Shown here piece after piece: positions 1 to 8,685 of a stretch of DNA of 36,923 bases (positions within the stretch are counted from its first letter, which is position 1; every line of letters starts with the position of its first letter). The position numbers and the translations under genes were made by a program. The notes beneath the pieces were generated by a model. The model saw only the letters and a list, made by a program, of their open reading frames with translations, did not search any database and was not told where the DNA came from. Source of the stretch: Lachnospiraceae bacterium (lineage in GTDB: Bacteria > Bacillota > Clostridia > Lachnospirales > Lachnospiraceae). The stretch lies in the NCBI GenBank assembly GCA_022793195.1, contig JAAWCJ010000023.1, positions 102,812 to 139,734 on the forward strand. Reading direction: 5' to 3'.

Positions 1-158
1 GGGAAGACAAAGAGGAAACCATGAAAGAGATCCTTTCTTGCATTTCGGGAGAAAACCTGCAGGACGCGGCAGATGAAATTTTGAGATATGCTAAACTTTC
101 AGAAGAAAAATGCCGGGACGATATGACTGTACTGGCTGTGGGGGTGTGGAAGGCATAG
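1..158 (+). CDS. spoIIE: Stage II sporulation protein E, C-terminal fragment
   Basis: The reading frame is open at the left edge and ends with TAG at 156–158, giving about 51 residues. The tail contains the ...CRDDMTVLAVGVW... ending, which matches the last strand and metal-binding Asp pair (DDMT) of PP2C-type phosphatases. In SpoIIE this domain dephosphorylates SpoIIAA at the sporulation septum to activate sigma F. Identification rests on this short PP2C tail plus the gene order with tilS, hpt and ftsH, which is conserved in spore-forming Bacillota. Another PP2C phosphatase is possible from the fragment alone, but the context favours SpoIIE. It implies the organism forms spores. Confidence 0.75.
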   Translation, partial: EDKEETMKEILSCISGENLQDAADEILRYAKLSEEKCRDDMTVLAVGVWKA

Positions 159-166
159 AGGGATAT

Positions 167-195
167 TTGACATTGCCCGGGATATCAAGTATAGT
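167..195 (+). promoter_or_regulatory. Sigma-A type promoter of tilS–hpt–ftsH
   Basis: A TTGACA box at 167–172 and TATAGT at 190–195 are separated by exactly 17 bp. They lie just after the spoIIE stop, about 27 bp before the tilS start. This would let tilS–hpt–ftsH be transcribed in vegetative cells independently of spoIIE. Confidence 0.7.
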
Positions 196-221
196 AGAAA
201 CAACCACAGGCGGAGGCGGGT

Positions 222-1667
222 ATGGTTCGGGAAATATTGGGAATTATTAAGAGAGAGGGACTGATAAGGGCAGGTGAGCTGGTCGTGGCCGGAGTATCCG
301 GAGGGGCAGATTCCATCTGCCTGCTTTCTGTGCTTCTGGAATTAAAAGAGCAGCTTAAAATTCAGGTGGCGGCAGTCCATGTCCACCATGGAATCCGCGG
401 GATGGAGGCAGACAGGGATGAGCGCTTTGTCCGTAACTTTTGCAAAGAGCGGAAGGTGCCTTTGCTGGTGTACCACCGGGACGTTCCGGGGCTTGCGAAA
501 GAGCAGGGGATATCGGAAGAAGAGGCGGGGCGCAGGGCACGGTATGAGTGTTTCAAAATGGCTTTGCTGGAATATTCCGGGGATAAGCTTGCTGTGGCCC
601 ACAATCAGAATGACAATGCGGAGACCGTGCTTTTTCATCTGTTTCGGGGAAGCGGACTAAAAGGGCTTTCCGGGATGGCGTATCAGGCCTCCATGCCTTT
701 TTCCGGGGAGCAGGAGGAAAAAATCCTCGTGCGGCCTTTACTTGATACTTCGCGGGAGGATATCGAAAAGTATCTTTTGGAACAAGGGATTTTATACTGC
801 CGGGACAGTACAAATGATATGGAAGAATACAGCCGTAACCGAATCAGGAAAAGTATTTTGCCACAGGCGCGCAAGATCAATGAGGAGGCTGTGCCCAATA
901 TTTTGCGGGCTGCAAAAATACTTGGGGAAACGGAACACTGGATGAATGGGCAGGCAGAAACCTGGATCAGAGATCAGATTTTATTTACAAAAGAGAATAT
1001 TAAAATTCCGGCAAAACCTCTTGGAGCGCTGGAACCGGTATTTTCCGGCTGCGTACTGCGAAACATTCTGGAGAAATACGGAAAAGGATTAAAAGACATT
1101 ACGAAGCGTCATACGGACAGTGTTTTGCGGCTGACCCGGGTACGGACAGGAAAGCGGATTACGCTGCCGGGGGGCCTGACTGCCAGGAAAGAATATGGAT
1201 ATTTGATTTTAGAATGTGAGGAAAGGCAGGACAGGCGGCAATCAAAAGGGTCGGAAACACAGAGTGGTGGAGAAGAATGTATTTTGCATCCATCTACAGA
1301 GTGGAGGGAAGAAAATTTCTTTGGCCGGTATTTCAGGTATCGGCTTTTTAAATGGGAGCCGGGACAAAAAATTCCAGAAAACAGGTATACGAAATGGTTT
1401 GCGTATGATAGAATAAAGGATAATCTTTCCTTACGGGGGAGACGTCCGGGGGACTGGTTCCAGGCTTATGGGGATGGGAAAAAACAGACGGTGAAAGACT
1501 ATATGGTGAATGAAAAAATCCCATCAGGCAAGCGGGGGCAAATCCCTCTTTTGACAGAGGGAAGCCACGTACTCTGGATTGTGGACGGAAGAATCAGCGA
1601 GGCATATAAGGTGACAGAAGAGAGCGAATGGGTTCTGGAAATTTGTGTTTCCGGAGGCCGGGATTAA
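222..1667 (+). CDS. tilS: tRNA(Ile)-lysidine synthase
   Basis: The product is 481 residues, a normal length for TilS. It attaches lysine to C34 of the CAU anticodon of minor tRNA-Ile using ATP, which changes codon reading from AUG to AUA. The N-type ATP pyrophosphatase signature SGGADS is at residues 26–31, followed by the HVHHGIRG segment typical of the family near residues 53–60. The C-terminal third (about 370–475) matches the TilS C-terminal substrate-binding domain, with a RRPGD motif near 406. The ATG is preceded by a GGCGGAGG ribosome binding site. It is the first gene of the tilS–hpt–ftsH unit. Confidence 0.95.
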   Translation: MVREILGIIKREGLIRAGELVVAGVSGGADSICLLSVLLELKEQLKIQVAAVHVHHGIRGMEADRDERFVRNFCKERKVPLLVYHRDVPGLAKEQGISEEEAGRRARYECFKMALLEYSGDKLAVAHNQNDNAETVLFHLFRGSGLKGLSGMAYQASMPFSGEQEEKILVRPLLDTSREDIEKYLLEQGILYCRDSTNDMEEYSRNRIRKSILPQARKINEEAVPNILRAAKILGETEHWMNGQAETWIRDQILFTKENIKIPAKPLGALEPVFSGCVLRNILEKYGKGLKDITKRHTDSVLRLTRVRTGKRITLPGGLTARKEYGYLILECEERQDRRQSKGSETQSGGEECILHPSTEWREENFFGRYFRYRLFKWEPGQKIPENRYTKWFAYDRIKDNLSLRGRRPGDWFQAYGDGKKQTVKDYMVNEKIPSGKRGQIPLLTEGSHVLWIVDGRISEAYKVTEESEWVLEICVSGGRD

Positions 1668-1693
1668 AAAACAAGAGAAGAGAGGGCGGCACA

Positions 1694-2218
1694 ATGGAAG
1701 ATAAAATCAGGGTTTTGCTTCCTGAAGATGAAGTGGATGCGAGGGTAGAGGAAATAGGAAAAAAAATCAGTGAAGATTATGCAGGGCAATCGGTTCATTT
1801 GATCTGTGTGTTAAAAGGCGGTGTGTTTTTTACATGTGAACTGGCAAAGCGCATCACAGTTCCGGTATCGATGGATTTTATGTGCGTGTCCAGTTATGGG
1901 GCCGGGACGCAGTCCAGCGGTGTTGTCCGGATTATTAAGGACCTTGATGAGCCTCTGGCAGGAAAACATGTGCTGATTGTGGAGGATATTATTGATTCGG
2001 GGAGGACCCTCAGCTATCTGATCGAGGTGTTAAAGCAGAGAGGCCCTGCCGATATCAGGATTTGTACCCTTCTCGACAAACCTTCCAGGAGGGTGAAAAA
2101 AGAAGTGCAGGTGGATTATACATGTTTCAGTATCCCCGATGAGTTTGTGGTGGGATATGGACTGGATTATGATCAGAAATATAGAAATTTACCGTATATC
2201 GGTGTGGTAGAGGTATAG
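1694..2218 (+). CDS. hpt: Hypoxanthine phosphoribosyltransferase
   Basis: This 174-residue type I phosphoribosyltransferase converts hypoxanthine or guanine plus PRPP to IMP or GMP in purine salvage. The PRPP loop VLIVEDIIDSGRT is at residues 93–105, and the pyrophosphate loop with LKGG is at 40–43. The frame is open upstream to 1628 inside tilS. I chose ATG 1694 because a GAGGGCGG ribosome binding site precedes it and because MEDKIRVLLPEDEV is the usual N-terminus. The spacing after tilS (26 bp) and before ftsH (14 bp) indicates one operon, as in other Bacillota. Confidence 0.93.
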   Translation: MEDKIRVLLPEDEVDARVEEIGKKISEDYAGQSVHLICVLKGGVFFTCELAKRITVPVSMDFMCVSSYGAGTQSSGVVRIIKDLDEPLAGKHVLIVEDIIDSGRTLSYLIEVLKQRGPADIRICTLLDKPSRRVKKEVQVDYTCFSIPDEFVVGYGLDYDQKYRNLPYIGVVEV

Positions 2219-2232
2219 AAGGAGGCTTTAAA

Positions 2233-4074
2233 TTGGAGCAGAGACATAGCAGCGGGCTGGGATTTTACCTGGTGGTGGTAGCGGTAGCGATCCTGGCCTT
2301 TATATGGCTTCGCAAAGACATGAACGGCGGTGGGGACTGGCCCTGGCAGGAATTCGTGGAACAGGTGGAGGCTGGAAATGTAAGCAAAGCCGAGATTCAG
2401 CCAAACGAAGAAGTGCCGACAGGTTCTGTCAAATTGTATTTTAATAATACGAGCAGCCCGCGGACGTGGAATGTGGAAGATATTAAAGAAGTTAAGGCAT
2501 ATCTGACAGACAAAGAAGTTCCTGTTGTCATGGGGAGCATGCCGGAGGAAGATACCTTTTTTACAATCGTGGTTCCGATCATTATAGGGATGCTGTTGGT
2601 GGCCCTTTTTGTGATGATGATGTTTACCCGTTCCATGAATATGATGGGCGGAGGCGGGGGCAATTCCCGTATGGCAAATTTCGGGAAAAGCCGCGCGAAG
2701 GTGACAAGGGACGGCCATGGGATGAATTTTAAAAAGGTGGCCGGATTAAAAGAAGAAAAAGAAGATTTGGAGGAGGTCGTGGATTTCCTCAAAAATCCCG
2801 GGAGATATATGAAGGTGGGAGCCAGGATTCCAAAGGGTGTGCTTTTGGTGGGGCCTCCCGGAACCGGAAAGACGCTTCTCGCAAAGGCTGTGGCAGGAGA
2901 AGCAGGCGTCCCGTTTTTCAGCATTTCCGGTTCTGATTTTGTGGAAATGTTCGTGGGTGTGGGTGCTTCGCGAGTCCGGGACCTGTTTGATGATGCCAAG
3001 AAAAATGCTCCTTGCATTGTGTTTATCGATGAGATTGATGCGGTGGGAAGGCGGAGAGGAACAGGCCTTGGCGGCGGCCATGATGAGAGAGAGCAGACTT
3101 TGAACCAGCTGTTGGTGGAGATGGACGGTTTTGGAGTCAATGAGGGAATCATCGTGATGGCGGCCACAAACCGGGTGGATATTTTAGATCCGGCTCTGCT
3201 CAGGCCCGGCCGTTTTGACAGGAAAGTGGTGGTGGGCAGGCCCGATGTGCGGGGCAGGGAAGAAATCCTTCAGGTTCACGCAAAAGATAAGCCTCTGGCG
3301 GAGGATGTGGATCTTGAGCGGGTGGCCCAGACCACGGCAGGTTTCACCGGTGCGGATCTGGAAAACCTTATGAATGAGGCGGCCATTTCGGCTGCGAAAG
3401 ACAACAGAGCCTACCTGAAGCAGGAGGATATTGAAAAATCTTTTGTAAAAGTAGGCATTGGCGCCGAGAAAAAGAGCAAAGTTATTTCAGAAAAAGACAA
3501 GAAGATCACAGCTTATCACGAGAGCGGCCATGCTATTTTATTCCATCTGCTCTCCGAGGTGGGGCCGGTTCATACGGTTTCTATCATTCCGACAGGAATT
3601 GGTGCGGCAGGGTATACCATGCCTTTACCGGAAAAGGACGAGATGTTCAATACAAGAGGCAGGATGCTTCAGGAAATCGAAGTCAGCCTGGGAGGCCGGA
3701 TTGCAGAAGAGATGATCTTTGATGATATTACCACGGGAGCTTCCCAGGATATCAAGCAGGCTACGGAAATCGCCCGCGATATGGTGACAAAATATGGTAT
3801 GTCGGATCAGATCGGTATGATTTGTTATGGCAATGACGATGACCAGGTATTTATTGGCCGTGATCTGGCCCATGCCAGGGCTTATGGGGAGGAAGTGGCC
3901 TCTACCATTGACGGAGAAGTGAAGCGGATCATCGACGGTTGTTATTCCCGGGCAAAGCAGATGCTGATGGAGAATGAGGCGGTTCTTCACAAGAGCGCGG
4001 CTCTTCTCCTGGAAAAGGAAAAGATCAGCGGGGAAGAATTTGAGGCGCTGTTTGGGCAGGAAACGACGGCTTAG
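2233..4074 (+). CDS. ftsH: ATP-dependent zinc metalloprotease FtsH
   Basis: This 613-residue membrane AAA+ protease degrades short-lived and misassembled membrane or cytosolic proteins. Two transmembrane segments (about residues 11–27 and 109–131) flank a short external domain. The AAA module has Walker A GPPGTGKT at 207–214 and Walker B VFIDE at 263–267. The zinc site is HESGH at 429–433 and the third ligand lies in the ASQDIKQAT segment. Between the second membrane segment and the AAA domain is a glycine-rich linker. The start is TTG at 2233, with a GGAGG site at 2221–2225. No upstream ATG fits, so the TTG is probably real. Confidence 0.95.
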   Translation: MEQRHSSGLGFYLVVVAVAILAFIWLRKDMNGGGDWPWQEFVEQVEAGNVSKAEIQPNEEVPTGSVKLYFNNTSSPRTWNVEDIKEVKAYLTDKEVPVVMGSMPEEDTFFTIVVPIIIGMLLVALFVMMMFTRSMNMMGGGGGNSRMANFGKSRAKVTRDGHGMNFKKVAGLKEEKEDLEEVVDFLKNPGRYMKVGARIPKGVLLVGPPGTGKTLLAKAVAGEAGVPFFSISGSDFVEMFVGVGASRVRDLFDDAKKNAPCIVFIDEIDAVGRRRGTGLGGGHDEREQTLNQLLVEMDGFGVNEGIIVMAATNRVDILDPALLRPGRFDRKVVVGRPDVRGREEILQVHAKDKPLAEDVDLERVAQTTAGFTGADLENLMNEAAISAAKDNRAYLKQEDIEKSFVKVGIGAEKKSKVISEKDKKITAYHESGHAILFHLLSEVGPVHTVSIIPTGIGAAGYTMPLPEKDEMFNTRGRMLQEIEVSLGGRIAEEMIFDDITTGASQDIKQATEIARDMVTKYGMSDQIGMICYGNDDDQVFIGRDLAHARAYGEEVASTIDGEVKRIIDGCYSRAKQMLMENEAVLHKSAALLLEKEKISGEEFEALFGQETTA

Positions 4075-4212
4075 AAAGAATGGCAGGAAAGAATGGGGGT
4101 TTTTATGAAAAAATAATGAGGAGTGTGCAAAGGCTTTAAAAATATGCTGTTAAAACTGCTAAAAAAAATTTATGATTCCATGAAAGTTTGTGCACACTTA
4201 ATTGGCCTGAAA

Positions 4213-4221
4213 TGCTATAAT
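4213..4221 (+). promoter_or_regulatory. Extended -10 promoter upstream of a short non-coding unit
   Basis: TGCTATAAT at 4213–4221 is an extended -10 element (TG, one base, then TATAAT). No good -35 sits at 17 bp; TTGTGC at 4188 is 22 bp away. Extended -10 promoters can do without one. Initiation would be near 4228. Confidence 0.5.
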
Positions 4222-4227
4222 AATGAC

Positions 4228-4324
4228 CGTACCCCCCCAATACATTTTATATAGTTTTGCTACACCCCATAAGAAAGAAATACCTTCTCCTAAAAAGGAC
4301 AGCGATCGAAAGGCTGTCCTTTTT
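4228..4324 (+). ncRNA. Candidate small RNA of about 97 nt
   Basis: The stretch starts about 7 bp after an extended -10 box and ends at a strong intrinsic terminator. It has no ORF with a ribosome binding site. It carries C-rich single-stranded patches: a run of six C near 4232, CACCCC near 4264 and CCTTCTCC near 4283. C-rich patches of this kind in Gram-positive small RNAs can pair with Shine–Dalgarno sequences. Alternatives are an attenuated leader for the following GH13 gene, or simply the ftsH terminator. I match it to no named RNA family. Confidence 0.3.
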
Positions 4325-4328
4325 ACTT
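4292..4328 (+). terminator. Rho-independent terminator
   Basis: A perfect 12-bp stem (4292–4303 with 4313–4324, AAAAAGGACAGC against its complement) encloses a 9-nt loop. The 3' arm ends in TTTTT. It closes the ftsH operon and/or the candidate small RNA. Confidence 0.9.
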
Positions 4329-4353
4329 GTATTCGTAAGCCTTTTGGTATAAA
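4327..4353 (+). promoter_or_regulatory. Promoter of the GH13 gene
   Basis: TTGTAT at 4327–4332 and TATAAA at 4348–4353 are 15 bp apart. The -10 also has an upstream TG (TGGTATAAA). Initiation near 4360 falls after the in-frame ATG at 4354, which supports 4387 as the true start of the gene. Confidence 0.5.
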
Positions 4354-4386
4354 ATGAAAAAAGACAAAATAGTTAGGAGTGTTTGT

Positions 4387-6441
4387 ATGTGCCGTACAGA
4401 TGGGATAAACAGACGTGCCCTCTTCAGCGATGAGACAGAAGATTACCGGTGCCCCATGGAACCGGAAGCCGGAGATATGGTGCGAATCCGGTTTCGTACT
4501 GCTGAGGAAAATGCAGAACGGGTATATCTGGTAACTGCCAGTGAGCAGAGAGAAATGAGAAAGATTTCTGAAGCGGGGCAGTCCATGTTTACGTTTTATG
4601 AAATAGAAGTTTTTCTTTTAGAAGAGGTTTTTTGTTACTGCTTCCGCGTTGAAAAAGGGGGAGAGGTTTGCTGGTACAACAAAATGGGAGTATGGGAACA
4701 ACCCGGATGGGAGTATGCTTTTCGGATTACGCCCGGCTTCCACACGCCGGACTGGGCAAAGGGCGCCGTGATGTACCAGATTTTTGTGGATCGTTTTCGG
4801 AACGGTTGCCAGGATAACGACGTGAAGGACGGAGAATATATATATGTAAATGAGCAGCCTGTTCGGCGTGTGACAGACTGGAAGCAGCCGCCGGAGGCGC
4901 TGGATGTAAACAATTTTTACGGCGGCGATTTGCAGGGGGTATTGGAAAAACTGGATTATATCAAGGGCCTTGGAGTAGAGGTGGTTTATTTCAGCCCTCT
5001 TTTTGTCTCGCCGTCAAACCATAAATATGACACACAGGATTATGATTATATTGATCCCCATTATGGAAAAATTATCAATGATATCGACCGGCCGGTGCAT
5101 GGCGGGGAGAAGAACAGGGATGCCTGGGGATATATTGCGAGGGTGACAGATAAAGTAAACCTGGAAGCCAGTAATGCGTTCTTTGCCGAAGTGGTGGAGG
5201 AAATTCACAGACGGGGAATGAGGGTGATCCTGGACGGAGTGTTTAACCACTGTGGCTCTTTCAATAAGTGGATGGACCGGGAACGTATCTATGAGCATCA
5301 GGAAGGATACGAAAAGGGGGCTTATGTGTCGGCAGAAAGCCCGTATCGGAATTTTTTTCGGTTTACAGGCGGGCAGTGGCCCTATAACAGTCATTATGAC
5401 GGATGGTGGGGTTATGGGACGCTTCCGAAGCTGAACTATGAAGACTCGCCGGAGCTTTATGATTATATTATGAAAATCGGACAAAAATGGGTATCGAAGC
5501 CTTATGACGTGGATGGCTGGCGGCTGGATGTGGCGGCAGACCTGGGCCACAGTGAAGCTTTCAACCATCAGTTTTGGCGGGATTTTCGGAAAAATGTAAA
5601 AGAGGCGAAACCGGATGCACTGATTTTGGCAGAGCATTATGGCAATCCTGAGAGCTGGCTGGCCGGGGACCAGTGGGACACGGTTATGAATTATGATGCT
5701 TTTATGGAGCCCTTAACCTGGTTTTTGACAGGAATGGAAAAGCACAGCGATGAGCGCCACGACGGACTTTATGGAGATGGAGAGGTGTTTTTCAGAACCA
5801 TGTTCCATCAAATGAGCCGGTTCCAGATCCAGTCTCTTCAGGTGGCTATGAATGAACTTTCCAATCATGACCATTCCCGTTTTTTGACGCGGACAAACCG
5901 TGTTGTGGGACGGGTCGGCTCCATGGGATCGGAAGCTGCGGCCCAGGATGTGAAAAAAAGTGTTTTCCGTATGGCTGTGACGGTGCAGATGACCTGGCCG
6001 GGTGCCCCCACCATTTATTATGGAGATGAAGCAGGACTGTGCGGTTGGACAGACCCTGACAACAGGTGTACTTACCCATGGGGACATGAAGATCTGGAGC
6101 TGATCCAATTCCACAGGGAAATGACGAAAATCCACAGAGAGAATCCGGCATTAAAAACAGGTTCTTTAAAATCTCTGGCAGAAGGGAGAAATCTCATTGC
6201 CTACGGCCGTTTCAAGAAGGAGAACCGGCTGGTTGTAGTGTTGAATACCAGTGAGGCTCCGATGTGGGTGGAGCTCCCTGTGTGGGAAATCGGAGTGGGG
6301 CCTGAAGGGGAAATGAAACGGCTGATGCTGACAAAGGGGGATTCCTATGACAGCAGCTGGCAGGTTTTTTCCGTGAAAAATGGTATTTTAGCGTTGGAGC
6401 TGCCGCCGGAAAGCTCGATAATATTCATAGAAGAAAAATGA
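4387..6441 (+). CDS. GH13 alpha-glycosidase (neopullulanase/maltogenic amylase-like)
   Basis: This 684-residue alpha-amylase-family hydrolase probably acts on maltodextrins, pullulan or related alpha-glucans in the cytoplasm, since it has no signal peptide. An N-terminal beta-sandwich region (about 10–115) precedes the barrel. The barrel has conserved region I DGVFNH (about 283), region II DGWRLD with the nucleophile Asp near 381, region III LAEHYG with the acid/base Glu near 416, and region IV SNHDHS with Asp near 495. The VMYQIFVDRF and NNFYGGDL segments are typical of cyclomaltodextrinase/neopullulanase relatives. The frame is open to ATG 4354, but ATG 4387 follows TTAGGAG at good spacing and the promoter overlaps the earlier ATG. 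The exact substrate is not readable. Confidence 0.88.
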   Translation: MCRTDGINRRALFSDETEDYRCPMEPEAGDMVRIRFRTAEENAERVYLVTASEQREMRKISEAGQSMFTFYEIEVFLLEEVFCYCFRVEKGGEVCWYNKMGVWEQPGWEYAFRITPGFHTPDWAKGAVMYQIFVDRFRNGCQDNDVKDGEYIYVNEQPVRRVTDWKQPPEALDVNNFYGGDLQGVLEKLDYIKGLGVEVVYFSPLFVSPSNHKYDTQDYDYIDPHYGKIINDIDRPVHGGEKNRDAWGYIARVTDKVNLEASNAFFAEVVEEIHRRGMRVILDGVFNHCGSFNKWMDRERIYEHQEGYEKGAYVSAESPYRNFFRFTGGQWPYNSHYDGWWGYGTLPKLNYEDSPELYDYIMKIGQKWVSKPYDVDGWRLDVAADLGHSEAFNHQFWRDFRKNVKEAKPDALILAEHYGNPESWLAGDQWDTVMNYDAFMEPLTWFLTGMEKHSDERHDGLYGDGEVFFRTMFHQMSRFQIQSLQVAMNELSNHDHSRFLTRTNRVVGRVGSMGSEAAAQDVKKSVFRMAVTVQMTWPGAPTIYYGDEAGLCGWTDPDNRCTYPWGHEDLELIQFHREMTKIHRENPALKTGSLKSLAEGRNLIAYGRFKKENRLVVVLNTSEAPMWVELPVWEIGVGPEGEMKRLMLTKGDSYDSSWQVFSVKNGILALELPPESSIIFIEEK

Positions 6442-6518
6442 AAGCCGCGGCATAATGGGCAGATGTTTTTTGTAGTAAAAGTATAATTTCCGGCACATAC
6501 TAACGCTGAGGTGATAAT

Positions 6519-7958
6519 ATGAGTTCTCTTTGGACGGAGACGGTATCCATACCAAGGCGGGAAAAGTTGTCGGGCGATATGAAAACGGAGGCCGTGGTGA
6601 TCGGCGGGGGAATGGCTGGAATTTTAACGGCCAGGCTCCTTACGGAGAGTGGTATTAGGACGGTGGTTCTGGAAGCGGCGGCAATCGGCGGAGGCCAGAC
6701 GAAAAATACAACGGCAAAAATAACATCCCAGCATGGGATGATTTATGCAAAATTGGCGGAGCAGTTCGGCATGGAGGCAGCGGGCCAGTATGCGTCGGCC
6801 AATGAAAAGGCAATTAAGGAATACAGGCGCCTGGTTGAAAAATACGATATACACTGTCATTTTACAGAAAGTAGCGCTTATCTGTATTCTACCGGTGAAA
6901 CATCGGGTAAAGCGCTTTGGCAGGAGGCTAAGACAGCGCAGGAACTGGGGATTTCGGCGGAATTTACTGAGAAAACGGAACTTCCATTTCCGGTGGAAGG
7001 GGCCGTTTGCTTTCATGGACAGGCTCATTTTCATCCGCTGGAATTTTTAAAAGGTGCGGCGGAGGGGCTCTCCATATATGAAAACAGCCCGGTTCTTTCA
7101 GTGGAAGGGAGAAAGGTTCGGACGGCAGAAGGAACAGTAACGGCGGAACATGTGGTGTTTGCCGCTCATTACCCATTTATTAACGTACCAGGTTATTATT
7201 TTATGCGTATGTATCAGGAGCGCAGCTATGTGGTGGCTCTTGAATCTGCTTTTTTACCCCATGGGATGTATTATGGCGTGGACGTGGACGGCCTTTCTTT
7301 CCGCAGCGCCGACGGACTTTTGCTTTTAGGAGGGGAAAGCCATCGGACGGGAGAAAATCGGGAAGGCGGAAGATATAAGAAGCTTATGGAACGGGCAAGG
7401 GCGATCTGGCCGGACTGCAGGGAGCGGTTTCGCTGGTCTGCCCAGGATTGTATGACATTGGACGGCGTTCCCTATATCGGACAGTTTTCGGCGAAGACAC
7501 CCAACTGGTACGTGGCGACAGGTTTTCAAAAATGGGGGATGTCTACTTCCATGGCAGCGGCCATGATTATACGGGATGGGATTGTGGGTAAGGAGAACCC
7601 TTGCGGGGAAGTGTTTTCGCCGGAGAGGTTTACACCGGCGGCCTCCGCCAAGAACTTCATATCCGGCGGGCTTCATTCGGTCCGGGACTTGTCCAGACAG
7701 ATATTCGCCCTGCCCCGGGCGGCTTTTGAAGACCTTCCGGCAGGCCATGGCGGAGTGGTGGAATACAAAGGGGAAAAATACGGCGTATATAAAGAAGAAA
7801 GCGGCCGGGCTCATGTGGTATCTACCCGTTGCCCTCATATGGGCTGCCAGCTGGAATGGAATCCTGACGAGAAGAGTTGGGACTGCCCCTGCCACGGTTC
7901 CCGTTTTGACTATACGGGAAAACTGATTGACAACCCGGCACAGGAAGGAATAAAATAA
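6519..7958 (+). CDS. FAD-dependent oxidoreductase with C-terminal Rieske domain
   Basis: The product has 479 residues. The N-terminal part is a DAO/glycine-oxidase-type FAD domain with the dinucleotide fold VVIGGGMAGI at about 26–35 and a closing ATGFQKWGMS segment near 337. The C-terminal ~90 residues form a Rieske domain: CPH (C438, H440) and CPCH (C456, H459) are the four [2Fe-2S] ligands. The fusion resembles the uncharacterised YhfW family of Bacillus; the substrate is unknown. The ATG is preceded by GAGGTGATAAT. It lies 77 bp after the GH13 gene with no terminator visible between them, so co-transcription is possible but no shared function is evident. Confidence 0.88.
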   Translation: MSSLWTETVSIPRREKLSGDMKTEAVVIGGGMAGILTARLLTESGIRTVVLEAAAIGGGQTKNTTAKITSQHGMIYAKLAEQFGMEAAGQYASANEKAIKEYRRLVEKYDIHCHFTESSAYLYSTGETSGKALWQEAKTAQELGISAEFTEKTELPFPVEGAVCFHGQAHFHPLEFLKGAAEGLSIYENSPVLSVEGRKVRTAEGTVTAEHVVFAAHYPFINVPGYYFMRMYQERSYVVALESAFLPHGMYYGVDVDGLSFRSADGLLLLGGESHRTGENREGGRYKKLMERARAIWPDCRERFRWSAQDCMTLDGVPYIGQFSAKTPNWYVATGFQKWGMSTSMAAAMIIRDGIVGKENPCGEVFSPERFTPAASAKNFISGGLHSVRDLSRQIFALPRAAFEDLPAGHGGVVEYKGEKYGVYKEESGRAHVVSTRCPHMGCQLEWNPDEKSWDCPCHGSRFDYTGKLIDNPAQEGIK

Positions 7959-8003
7959 AATCAGGATTTTTGAAAGAAAGAAGTCGGGAAAGGGCAGGAA
8001 AGT

Positions 8004-8513
8004 ATGGGTGGAAAGGAACGCAGAGAGAAAATTTTAAGCCTCATGGGAGAGGCGGGCGGCCCGATTTCGGGGGAACGGCTGGCAAAGCTTCTGGGAGTCA
8101 GCCGTCAGGTGATTGTACAGGATATCGCCCTTCTGCGTACGGCAGGTTATGATATCATAGCCACCAACAAAGGATATTTTTGTGCCAGCCTGGCAGAGGT
8201 CAGCCGTGTATTTCATGTAAACCATGGAGCAGATGAGATTGTGGAAGAGCTGAATATCATTGTGGATTTCGGCGGGATTGCGGTGGATGTGTTTGTGGAG
8301 CATGAGCCATATGGAGAACTGAGGGCAAGGCTGGATGTACATACAAGGCGTGAAGTTCAGGAATTTATGGAAAGCATAAACAGCGGAAACTCAAGCCCGC
8401 TTCTGACAATCACGTGCGGGGATCATTACCATACGGTCAGGGCAGCCACAGAAGAGCTGCTGGATGAGATCGGAGAAGAATTGGATAGACATGGGTTTCT
8501 GAAAGCCCCCTGA
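8004..8513 (+). CDS. niaR: Niacin-responsive transcriptional repressor NiaR (HTH-11 plus 3H domain)
   Basis: The product has 169 residues. An N-terminal winged helix (about 5–60, with SGERLAKLLGVSRQVIVQDI) is followed by a 3H domain. Histidine-rich conserved blocks are visible as FHVNH, VEHEPYGEL, LDVHTRREV and GDHYHTV, which is the metal- and nicotinate-binding signature of the family. NiaR represses niacin uptake and/or NAD synthesis genes when nicotinic acid is available. The gene converges on plsC–pncB, and pncB (nicotinate phosphoribosyltransferase) is a plausible target. The ATG follows AGGAAAG. The frame is also open to 7970 in another phase, but that reading does not match the family. 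Confidence 0.88.
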   Translation: MGGKERREKILSLMGEAGGPISGERLAKLLGVSRQVIVQDIALLRTAGYDIIATNKGYFCASLAEVSRVFHVNHGADEIVEELNIIVDFGGIAVDVFVEHEPYGELRARLDVHTRREVQEFMESINSGNSSPLLTITCGDHYHTVRAATEELLDEIGEELDRHGFLKAP

Positions 8514-8536
8514 TTCGTATGACAACCCCCGGATAG

Positions 8537-8685
8537 TGCAAAAGTTTTGTGAGCTGCGCATTGGGACCGGCGCCATGAATGATTAAACTTGGTGGCCCCT
8601 GGGGTGGTACAAAAGTTTCGTGAACTGCGCATTGGAACCGGCGCAGAGAACGAACTTTTGTACCACCCCAGGGGCCGCCAGTTTT
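8537..8685. repeat. Two tandem hairpin elements between convergent genes (bidirectional terminator-like)
   Basis: The second copy is a near-perfect palindrome. A 24-bp arm at 8594–8617 (GGCCCCTGGGGTGGTACAAA...) is complementary to 8653–8676, and pairing extends outward to about 8586 and 8685. Inside the loop CTGCGC (8625–8630) pairs with GCGCAG (8641–8646). The first copy (about 8537–8589) is a degenerate duplicate of the inner half: 37 bases at 8538–8574 match 8608–8643 with only a few differences. The outer right arm runs into TTTT at 8682–8685, and the plsC stop codon lies at its edge. It probably terminates both niaR and plsC transcripts, but a duplicated element suggests a REP-like repeat. 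Confidence 0.8.

Noticed and set aside
2397..3167. Long antisense ORF (256 codons) opposite ftsH
   Set aside because: It lies wholly within the ftsH coding strand, has no ribosome binding site, and its sequence is a low-complexity mirror of the ftsH codons.
6470..6487. Promoter TTGTAG/TATAAT before the FAD–Rieske gene
   Set aside because: The boxes are only 6 bp apart and no other -35 fits the TATAAT at 6482–6487, so it is not listed as a feature.
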